Assembly (NCBI GenBank): GCA_947568835.1
Contig: OX387604.1
Span: 23,775,076-23,839,075, forward strand
DNA: 64,000 nucleotides
Direction: 5' to 3'
Source of the DNA: Protonemura montana
Lineage: Eukaryota > Arthropoda > Insecta > Plecoptera > Nemouridae
Below are positions 54,619 to 64,000 of the stretch, one piece after another. The notes under the pieces are model-generated. The model was not told the origin of the DNA, made no database searches, and was given only the letters and a program-made list of their open reading frames with translations. Positions within the stretch are counted from its first letter, which is position 1. Each line of letters starts with the position of its first letter. A program made the position numbers and the translations under genes.

Positions 54619-55041
54619 CGTTGAGTGTAGGTTATAGGTAGAGAAACAATGTCAATGTTACAGTCTCTGTGTGAAAGGTGGCCGCCAAATGACTACCTTA
54701 CTGACAAAAATGCAGAGTACCGGAACGTCACGTTAAGTGGAGCCACTGTCGTGTGAAATTTAATTTTAATATTTATCGTGGGTTACTCGCTTTTTAATAT
54801 CGTTACATGTATATCAATCGTTGAGGTAAACATTGATGGAGGTTTTTTGAGCATAAAAAGTCTCAAAAGCGAGTTAACCTACAAGAAATATCGAAATTAA
54901 AATTCACACAACAGTGGCTCCACTTAACATGATGTTCCGGTACTCTGCATTTTTTTCGGTAAGGTAGTCATTTGGCGGTTATCTTTCACGCAGAGACTGT
55001 AACATTGACGTTGTTTCTCTAAACATAACCTACACTCAACG
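54619..55041. mobile_element. foldback MITE, copy 2
   Basis: 423 bp, same family as 50785-51185 (GTTGAGTGTAGGTTATAGGT start, internal TCGGTAAGGTAGTCATTT). It sits exactly in the target-site copy to the right of the P-like element; flanks GTACCAT / GTACCAC. Confidence 0.85.
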
Positions 55042-55404
55042 GTACCACTATAGAGAGTGCTAGTAATACCAGAGAGCGCCTAAGCTAGTAAAAGTGCAAC
55101 CCTAGCGTTCTGATGGATGTATCTGGAATGCGAGAGCCAGGCACGGTCTCTCGGAGCCCGGACGCCGGACGAGCAGGACGCGACTCCTTCATACCTCCCA
55201 GCCAGCCTTGTTGTAACATGTGAGAGTATTAAGTAAACGAGGACTTCACAACACATGTTGCGTCTTGCTTCTACCAAACATCTTCCTGTCTCCCCCCAAC
55301 ACCTCTGATCACGGCCACACAGCTATGTTCAGGTTATCTATGTTTGTGATGTTACGGATGTTATGGGGATGTTACTTAATAAGCTGTCGATGCAGGAGCT
55401 GGTG
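55042..55404. other. unassigned sequence, possibly a solo-LTR remnant
   Basis: No gene. TTGTAACATGTGAGAGTATT and a C-rich stretch near 55290 resemble LTR text, but no pair of ends or target duplication was found. Confidence 0.2.
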
Positions 55405-55870
55405 GTTCGTGTGACTCATGTTGGCGTATTTATGAACTGGTGAAGTCCATATGAGAAAAACAGCTATGAAATCTTATCTTTGGTATCCCCATGAGCCAAG
55501 AAATCGACATTGAAATCTCCACTACTGAGGTGAAACCTGGTTTAGACCTCATTGTAACGTTGAATGCTTTTGTCATAGTTTCAATGAAGCCACTCATGTC
55601 ACCTGATGGTGACACACAAACAATATTATGTTTAGAGTATGTTTCTTTTTATGCATTTCGTTGATTTCTAGATCCCTACACATTCACAATGTTTCTCCTG
55701 GCCTAGGCTATTCGTAAAGTTTGGAATTTTATAATTAACTGTGTCTTTACATAATATCATAGTTCTACAATGTTGATAAGATTTCCGGCAACATGCCATA
55801 GCCACTACGTATCCATCTTGACAAATCTTGTTGATTTCGTTATCCCTCAGCTAATGTTCTGTTATACTCC
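55405..55870 (-). mobile_element. inverted 5' part of Jockey-like LINE H (endonuclease)
   Basis: Minus strand shows endonuclease codons in broken frames: SPSGDMSGFIETM then SSGDFNVDFL and preceding KHTLNIIL. Orientation is opposite to the RT part that follows at 55880. Confidence 0.5.
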
Positions 55871-55879
55871 CTGTCAAAC

Positions 55880-56838
55880 TCCCTTCCAACAGCACTGAAT
55901 TCCGACAAATTAATCGTGTACCCTGACGACATTTCCCAGGTGATCAGCGCAGCAGAAGACACCGCGAGCTAACAAGGCCGTGAAGGACATGTGCGAATAC
56001 AGCAAGAACATCAATTTTTTTCTCAATGAGAAAAAAACCTTATTCATGTACCTACTTCAGAGCCTCGAGAAAGAAGTTTACCAGCAGCCCCCTAATTAAG
56101 CTCTAAGGCAAATCACTAGAAGAGGTCAAGACAGTGAAGCTTCTAGGGGTCACGTTTACAAACAACCTCGACTGGGAAGCTCACATTAACCACATAGCCT
56201 CCAAAATCGCTTCAGGACTTTTCCTTATCCGAAGACTTATGCGCGTCACAAATCTTGAGGTGGCCAAATCGATTTACTTTGCGTATGTACATTCAGCGAT
56301 ACAATACGCGATAGAATTGTGGGGACATTCGTCGCACACGAAAAGAATATTTGTCCTTCAGAAAAAAGCAGTCAGAATATTGGCAAAAGCCAGCCTAGAT
56401 CCATGTGCCACCGTCTATTTTAAAGACTCCTGCAGTCCGTTCTTCACTAAATGCAAGATCCTAACTGTGCCATGTATCTACATTTATAACTGTGTTAAAT
56501 TTGTAAACAATCACAGGCTCCTGACCCCGGACACGTCAAGGCGACATGGACCCAGAAATACGGTCAACTACGATCTGGCAAAACATCAATTAACATTATT
56601 CACTAAAGGTCTCGTCTATGCCGGATGTAAATTTTTCAACGCTCTACCCATACAAATCAAGACCGCCAGTAAAATAAGTTTTAACGCTAAACTGAAAGCT
56701 TTTCTGCTAGAGGGATGTTGTTACAGTCTCGACAAGTTCTACCAAAAATGTAATACATAATATTTGTAATTTAATCTGACTGTCTGTAAATCATGACTTG
56801 ATCTCGCTGACAATAAACAATTATTATTATTATTACTA
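55880..56838 (+). mobile_element. Jockey-like LINE H, RT C-terminal part and tail
   Basis: Plus strand. 55890-56100 has decayed palm text (KLIVYPDDISQVI, in place of YADD). 56134-56757 is open: KLLGVTFTNNLDWEAHINHI, SAIQYAIELWGHSSHTKRIF, LVYAGCKFFNALPIQIK, stop at 56758-56760. Ends with an ATT repeat tail at 56818-56836. Dead. Confidence 0.7.
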
Positions 56839-57640
56839 CATAAGAAGTCAATATTTGTATTCATATTTATTAATTTACCTTCGATTAAGCTGGTTTTGTT
56901 GCGTAGAAATTCTTCGAGCGGTGTCGTTTCTGTTGTCACACAAAATTATGTGCTGATCACAAAAATGCTTTAGTTTGCACACTGAGGCTAACATCTCTGG
57001 GCTTTTTATCAAAATGAAAAGCAATTCACTTTTAAGTATAGAGAATAGATGTTAAAATAAGCTATGTATTACTAATCAAAACGATCAAACGGTTTTTTTC
57101 TCGATATCATCTCGGCGTTGTGTATGTAATAAAAAAAAAACGTTCCAGAAAGTTCGGCTATTACGTCACTCCGATTCGAATTCGCCTTTGCCTGCCCATT
57201 GTCGACCCCCACCACTGCAGAACAACCATTACATCACGCCACCTCGAATTCCCAGCGCGAGTTTCGTGGCACATTGTCTCCCCCCACCACTACTAAAACG
57301 TGTGGTTTTGGGCAGAAGTCGGCCATTTTTTCATCAGTCTTCTCTGAGATCTGGCGGTGCGCGGAGCTCACGCAGCTTCGCTCCGCAAATGTTGCCATGA
57401 TTTCCTACTTTACATAGCATTTGATGCTTTGTATGGAGTAATATTGTCACAAATGTTTGCAAATATGCAAGACATTAATAATTACTGTTGTAATGTCAAT
57501 TCATTACTTGGGTATTACTATTTTTAGTCTCCTTTTTGGTTGGTTGGTCGGTCCGTGGTGTTGGTTCTTTGGTCGGTTGTGTTGGTTTTTTGGTTGGTTG
57601 GTCGGTCGGATGGTTACTCTGTTGGTTGGTTTATTGCTTT
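56839..57640. other. non-coding, locally CpG-rich, with GGTTGGTCGGTC repeats
   Basis: 57180-57400 is GC-richer with several CpG and could be a promoter or exon, but no ORF is convincing. 57536-57613 is a GGTTGGTCGGTC-type low-complexity run. No gene recognised. Confidence 0.25.
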
Positions 57641-57648
57641 TTCAAGCT

Positions 57649-57862
57649 ATCACAAAGAAATAATTGATGTGCTGAGCACAGTGGTCTATGTTTCTAATTT
57701 TACATGTGTGCTTACTGCTTGGGTTATTGGTTGGTCGACAATATGTGTGAGTGTATCACAAAGAAATAATTGATGTGCTCAGCACAGTGGTCTATGTTTC
57801 TAATTTATTTCTCAATTTTTTAACTTTAATACGTGTTTTTTGCTTGGGTTATTGGTTCGTCG
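57649..57862. repeat. 106-bp tandem duplication
   Basis: ATCACAAAGAAATAATTGAT starts at 57649 and again at 57755; both units end in a TTGGGTTATTGGTTSGTCGACAAT-like stretch. Confidence 0.75.
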
Positions 57863-60680
57863 ACAATGTGTGTGTGTGTAGATTTTTTGGTGGTATCATT
57901 TTGAAAATTGCTTCAATGTATTTTTTTCTACGTCGTTGATAAACGACTACGTGATTTAAACTCGCATTCTAAGTCGTATTTCTGTTAGCAAAGGGTAACA
58001 ATCCAAATCAATGCCATCAGAATTGCTTCAAATGATCCCAACAATGTATTTCTCTGCTAGACTGCTACAATATCTGTGCGTTAGGAAGCGTGCTCACGAA
58101 AGCAATGAGATTTAGCTCGGACTCAGGAATGGTTTCAATTTACATACAGTGTATGCAAGATTTTGATAAAACATAGCATGATTAATCTCGAGTTATCTCC
58201 ACATCTGATCAGTCTATCAATGTGAAATTTTAGCTGATTGTTTGTAATGGTTGCACCAATGATGGGTACTGAAATCATAAACATTCATAAATAATCTTGA
58301 CAGTTACGATTTTTCTAAGTTGAGTGTAAAAGATCCACTTTTTCCCATAGTTATGTTATTTTATTTTTATAACTTATCGTGTAATTAGAGGAAAATGACT
58401 GAGTTAGTTGGACCGATAGTTCGGCAGTTATGATTTTTCGAAGAACTTCTATATTTATTCTGAGATATAAAAAAAAAATAAAATTGGTTGCAGTTGAAAG
58501 GCTGATTGTTGTGCACTGCGTCATGACAGCTGATTTTATATCTGATTCTAAATCGTATTTATTTTGCAAAATGTACAAAACACCCGTGCAATTCTGAATA
58601 GCAATGCTATCAAATGATACGGGCAATGTACACTCAGCAAGTGTGAAGAGACAAGGAAGTTGCAAGGACGTTTTCTCAAGAAAACAAGGTTTTCTTCTTA
58701 TCTCTCGGTCAGACTCGTAAATGTGTTGAAAAGAATGCCAATTCTTAGCGGTAGCTCGGAATTTTTTAAATTTTCTCACGGTGAGAAGGTAACTCTCAGA
58801 TATTATAAACAGACCTGGATCGGAAAAATGTTCGACCGAACAGGGAATGAATCTCCCACTTGTCAGTCGGGTTATTCAATTTGCCATGTTTCTAATCTGT
58901 TTTTAGAAAAATTATGAACGTTTTCAAGACAAGTCATGAAAAATTAAGTACTTTTTGCCTCAGGGTCGGTCTTTTAGTGATGAGTTTTAAACCTAAAAGT
59001 CCATTATTTTTTTATTTTTTTTGGCAAAAGCCAATCAGAAAGTTCATTTGTTGTTAACAGTCTCTTATTCCTGAAAAACCGCCAATTTGACTTAACAGAG
59101 ATCTTGGGTTGCTAATTAGTTATGAAGCTGGCTTTGAACAACTTAAAGAAATATTAAATATTTCAGGTTTGTTTGTTGTAGTTTCACTTAGACAACAGGA
59201 ATACCAGTGGATGGAATTTTTAATTACTTTTCTAATTAATGCTTCGTATGGTTGCACTAGTTCGAACAAATTCGTGCTTTTTCTTGAGAATTCATTTTTT
59301 TAACGTTATGTTACTAAGCATTTAAACTGGCAATTTTACAAGCGTAAGAAGCTTTCCTGGTGGTTGCCAGGTAATTGTTATAACCCAATTTAAAGATATC
59401 TTTTCAGTGCACTGATAATATATTTTGTGGCTTGAGTTTTGATTGAAAGGATCTGATCACGCAACTCTCATGGGTTGAAACACAAACAAATAAATGAACT
59501 GCTTTATTACCCGCAATGTCAGAACTGTAAACAAAATTCACATTTGAATTAAAAAATAGTTTCAAGATCCTGATTTTGGAAGATATCGCCAAAACTACCT
59601 TTGTAATCACGAAGGTTTATTTTGCGGAATTAAATTTCTTGATCAAACTGAGCTTTTAACCGGCTTACGTTGAAGCATCATCTCAAAATCAATAGCAATG
59701 CAAAATACCAGTTCTTTAGCTCGTACTTAGCTTCTGTTATTAAGTACCATATTAAGATGAATTCACAATGCAAATATAGCATCTATTTACAGAAATATTT
59801 AACAAAATACTTCTGCGAGGACACATTTTTCCTCGTTTGGGTTGCAAAGTTTTGTTGTTGTTGCTCTTATGCTACAATGTTTTTTCCTCTCTTATTATGG
59901 TTATTCTAACGCTGATGTTCAACTGCAGTCAAAAAATGAACACGAAGTGATTTATTTACAGACAAAATTTGAAGAGGGATCAATGTGGACCAAGTGAAAA
60001 AAATTATTTTCTCTTAAATCGCAGATTGTTCGTATTCGCGACTAATGACTGCTAAAATAAATTTTTTTTAATGCTACCCTCAACGATTGATAAATATGAA
60101 TTGATAATTCGTGTCGTAATTATAAAAATGAAGTGTGGTAACTTCTGTTTGCTTAAAATTGGAATTCTGAAGGGTGTTTTGTGTACAGCACAGTCCCTTC
60201 ATTGATTAACTAATAAAAATACTAAGTTTTAAATGAGCTGATGCTTTGAATTAAAATATTACCAGCTGCAATTTTTTTTGTTTAGAAGTTACGTTAAATT
60301 CTTGTCGTGTACTAGCGTTTCCTACACTTTGTACAGTTTCATTGCGATACGATTTAATATTTTTTAACAGCCTCTAACCAACATATTTTATAGAAATTAC
60401 TTGCACTAAGGTTGACTAGAAAATTGTCCACCTGTCTTTACATTTAAGTGTTTCTTGTATTAATACAATTATGAAAGTCTCTTAAGACTAACAAATCTTA
60501 TACAATTAACCGAATTTAATTGTCTTCATGTGAACTACATTGTTGTTGAAGAAATTATCACTGATTTTTTTGTCAGTAGACTTAATTTTTTCTATTTATA
60601 TATTTCTATTCTGAAGGGTGTTTTGTATAAGGTACAGTCCCCCCATTGTTATCAAATTTACCCTGGGCTTTAACTTTATT
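57863..60680. other. AT-rich non-coding DNA
   Basis: No gene, transposon ends or RNA gene recognised. A short direct repeat, CTGAAGGGTGTTTTGT, occurs at about 60167 and 60610. Could be intron or intergenic. Confidence 0.4.
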
Positions 60681-61937
60681 TGAAAAAAATTGCCAATCAA
60701 AGCCGTTGATTTTTTTAGAAGTTTTGATCTATATCAAGCACGGACGAAAAAATGCAACTAAATGAAATTGATTTGTATTTTTCTTATCTACACTTTACAA
60801 GAATATTTGATGCTCAGCAGATTTCACTTTAAAAGATAAGTGTATTTTTGATTTAAGATGCACTCTGATTGTTCGGTTTGGTCCAATTTAAAAATAAAAC
60901 TGACAAATTAAAGGCCGATTTAACACCACGGTCAAGAAAACAATTATAACAATTAGATCTCCGGTCAATTACTTGACTATTTGTGACACTTTGCATTGTC
61001 TTTGAATAAATGATCACTGATTTTATTATTTAACACAGGTTTAATAGTGCAAGAATATATTTAATAAAACTTACGTTTCTTTTTCTTGGCATGGAATTTT
61101 GAAGGTATCTTCACAGCCCTTCCAGTTGTTTAACCAAGATAATTAAAGCAATTGCATGAAAGGGCTCATCTCTTTTCAATAATTAATTTTGCTTCTTGCT
61201 ACCGTCAATATGTGAAGAAAAATTAACCATTTTCTTGTATTTCATTGAAGTAATTCAGTTCATGACTGAAAATTTATGGTTTGTTGAAAATAAATGAATG
61301 ATCATAAATGATCATGAAATGATTATAAATGAAAAAATTGCCAATCGAGGCCGTTGATTTTTTTAGAAGTTTTGATCTATATCAAGCATGGACGAAAAAA
61401 AGAAACTCAATTAAATTGATTTTTTTTTCTTATCTACAATTTACAAGAATATTTGATGCTCAGCAGATTTCGCTTTGAAAGATAAGTGTATTTTTGATTT
61501 AAGATGCACTCTGATTGTTCGGTTTGGTCCAATTTAAAAATAAAACTGACAAATTAAAGGCCGATTTAACACCACGGTCAAGAAAACAATTATAACAATT
61601 AGATCTCCGGTCAATTATTTTACTATTTGTGACACTTTGCATTTTCTTTGAATAAATGATCACTGATTTTATTATTTAACACAGGTTTAATAGTGCAAGA
61701 ATATATTTAATAAAACTTACGTTTCTTTTACTTGGCGTGGAATTTTGAAGGTATCTTCACAGCCCTTTCCAGTTGTTTAACCAAGATAATTGAAGCAATT
61801 GCCTGAAAGGGCTCATCTCTTTTCAATAATTAATTTTGCTTCTTGCTACCGTCAATATGTGAAGAAAAATTAACCATTTTCTTGTATTTCATTGAAGTAA
61901 TTCAGTTCATGACTGAAAATTTATGGTTTGTTGGAAA
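60681..61937. repeat. tandem duplication, about 610 bp, 648-bp period
   Basis: 60681-61290 and 61329-61937 match closely (GCCGTTGATTTTTTTAGAAG, GATGCACTCTGATTGTTCGG, GGCTCATCTCTTTTCAATAA in both). No coding. Confidence 0.85.
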
Positions 61938-62586
61938 TGATTTTGGAGGCTCATGAGAAAAACATTTATTTTTTCTCTAATCAAGTTTACAATGAAATGA
62001 TATTTGCTAATTTTTCGTTGCATTAAGTGTTAATCGGAAGATTTTTTTTTTTAATCTTGTGTAAGCTACGTTTTATCAAATTGATATTTTAATTACATCA
62101 AGAAAAACAATTGTGCTCAAGAGCACACATATTATTTCATTTCTCGATGTTAAAAAATACTTTGATATTAATGCATATTAATACATTCGGATGGTACTTT
62201 TTGTGTTCATGACCGTCCCTTCGTTATTTGAATAATATGATCTGATTTCATTTCATATCAAAGTTATTTTTGTAATTACACAAAGTATACAAAATTCAAA
62301 ATGTTGGTAATGAAATCATGCACCCAAGCACACACTTGTTTGTGAATTGCGATGAGTTGACGGAATGTCGTTGCGGCTTGAATCTGTTTCAAATTTGTTA
62401 CTGCTTGGTCAGCGTACCGAGTGTGGGGCATCCGAAGAAAAAAAAAGCATTTTTTCCTGAGAGCTTGGTCGACTTATTCTTGAAGGATTTATGAAAATAT
62501 ATGCAACTAATTGTTTGGTCCAGTGCGCTAGCCCAGAACGCCGACTGCAAGATGCACTTTGACAGGGCATGCCTGTTTTTACAGAA

Positions 62587-62704
62587 TGTTTTAACAGACT
62601 GTTTTAACAGACTGTTTTAACAGACTGTTTTAACAGACTGGTTTAACAGACTGGTTTAACAGACTGTTTTAACAGACTGTTTTAACAGACTGTTTTAACA
62701 GACT
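62587..62704. repeat. 13-bp minisatellite
   Basis: About nine units of TGTTTTAACAGAC, two with TGGTTTAACAGAC. No spacers. Confidence 0.9.
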
Positions 62705-64000
62705 TTTTTACCGGGCACGAATCGCATTGTTGTTGCTTTTCTTTATCCTATGACAATTTTTATGACAACAGTTCTCTATTCATGAACTGATCGATTAGTG
62801 TGCTGGATTAGGTCGTTTGACTTTCTGCTGAATATACCTACTTTCTGGGAGTTAGCTTTGACTAACAAACAATACAAATGTTGTTGCTTCGATATTTTCC
62901 TTTTAATCTAACAAGATGAATAAATTTTCTGTCTACTTTGGAAGCAAGAAAACGCATCAATATTGTTTTTTCCGTGATGGAGAAGATCAATGCCCTTCAA
63001 CTTTCCTCCATTCACAAGGCATCTCTACGGTCATTCCTATGTATCGTAAATAGGTTACTGTTCCTAATATCTTTGGGTTGTATCGTACTCAAACAATGTT
63101 CATTTCCCTTCATTTTCTCGGTCAGTAGGTCAATTGTCAACAATATAAATAAGGCCGGCAAGTTACTCGACCTTGAGGCAGTCTCACTTCCCAACCATCT
63201 CAATGAAAAATTTGTTTGACCTTCGTTGATTTCGTTTATAAATTAGGTTCGACTTGCTAAGAAAGACAGGACCTAATCGTTAGCTATCCCTGCTAATCCA
63301 AGAAAATTTAGATGAAGCTATCAGAATATTTTCATTGATAAATCCTACCAGTGCCCTGTTGAATAACAGCCTACCAACCCATGTCGCCGGTAGTTCAGTA
63401 GATTGTATTTTTCCCCTAATATTAATACAATCCCTCAGAAGGTTTTCTATAAAAACTTTTAAAACACAGAAACTAGAGCAATTGACCGGTAATTCACTAC
63501 ATTTGTCCTGCCTTCTGATTTCTATAGCGGGGTTAAGAAGCACCCCTGGTTAAATGAAAATTTAATAACACATGATAATGACGCTATTATTATTAGCCCT
63601 TCGTGCTTTAATAATATGTATGGAATTACATCCTTGCCCGATAATCTCTTTATATTTATAATTAACTTTAGAAATTCGTGCGGAAGATGTGATGCTAGAT
63701 TTTCGTTTTTTTTCTCTCGCTCGGCTTTATTACGGCTGTCTTATTTGGGAGGAACTTGACTAAGTCTGGTTCCTCATTGGTCATTGTTTTGTCTCTTCTA
63801 GTGTAAACAAGTATTTGTCATCCTCATTTTTGTTTGGTTTTTTTACTCATAAAATTCCATCCCTCCATTGCATACAGTGGCAAGAATGACCATACAGTAA
63901 ACTCCTAACATCTTGGAGCGTTTTGTTAATAACAACTGAAATAGAAGAAGAAACGCGAATAATATATATATATTTTTTTTTAAGTAGTACATGCTTTGTC
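62705..64000. other. non-coding, no feature recognised
   Basis: Short open frames (62938-63219, 63335-63553) show no family motifs or codon bias. AT-rich throughout. Confidence 0.35.

Noticed and set aside
57188..57417. Overlapping 70-72 codon frames as a host exon
   Set aside because: Both frames are equally open, lack family motifs and have no clear splice partner.
62587..62704. CRISPR-like array
   Set aside because: The 13-bp units are directly adjacent with no unique spacers, and the DNA is eukaryotic.
62938..63219. 93-codon frame as a gene
   Set aside because: No recognisable domain, no ATG at the listed start, and a chance frame of this size is expected in 7 kb.

Overview
The window is eukaryotic, intron-containing nuclear DNA, most likely from an arthropod: insect-type Jockey, I/Ingi and L2-like LINEs, hAT, P and CACTA transposons, and an errantivirus-like F-type envelope gene. 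I cannot name the species. No host gene was recognised. Almost everything with coding potential is a mobile element, and many elements sit inside one another.

Layout. 157-884 and 5339-5995 are two nearly identical copies of the 5' part of an env gene (endogenous errantivirus-like). Between them are two LINE fragments, an inverted LTR-like sequence with a pol (integrase) end, and unassigned DNA. The second env copy is split into four pieces (5539-5995, 27013-27703, 43646-44122, 45802-46185) by three insertion blocks, and the LTR-like sequence behind it is split by a fourth. Block 1 is a Jockey-like LINE (about 5996-27012) broken by hAT remains (6336-10637) and by a CACTA-like DNA transposon (10947-26998). 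Block 2 is a LINE end (27704-43645) broken by an L2-like LINE, itself broken by two full-length I/Ingi-like LINEs, B (28013-34198) and C (34604-40904). Block 3 is an internally deleted I/Ingi-like element F (44123-45801). Block 4 is a gag-only LTR retrotransposon (46516-49750). From 50434 on come a foldback MITE, a decayed P-like transposon, a second MITE, a LINE with an inverted 5' part, and about 7 kb of AT-rich DNA with tandem duplications but no recognisable gene.

The most interesting unit is the CACTA-like transposon. It has 30-bp perfect terminal inverted repeats, subterminal arrays, and two head-to-head genes that both look intact: a three-exon transposase (14511-17704, +) and a seven-exon gene for a 456-residue BEN-domain protein (14157-11794, -). 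All splice sites are GT-AG and all phases agree. A non-autonomous hAT (17855-26147) sits in the transposase 3' UTR, and I/Ingi-like element A (18180-25037) sits inside that.

Elements A, B, C and F start with an HDV-like self-cleaving ribozyme fold, like the Pr77 hallmark of trypanosome ingi/L1Tc, with compensatory changes between copies. They end in a conserved stem-loop, followed by ATTC repeats in A, B and C and by AAT repeats in F. A and C also carry an extra 162-codon hydrophobic ORF that overlaps the end of gag and the start of pol.
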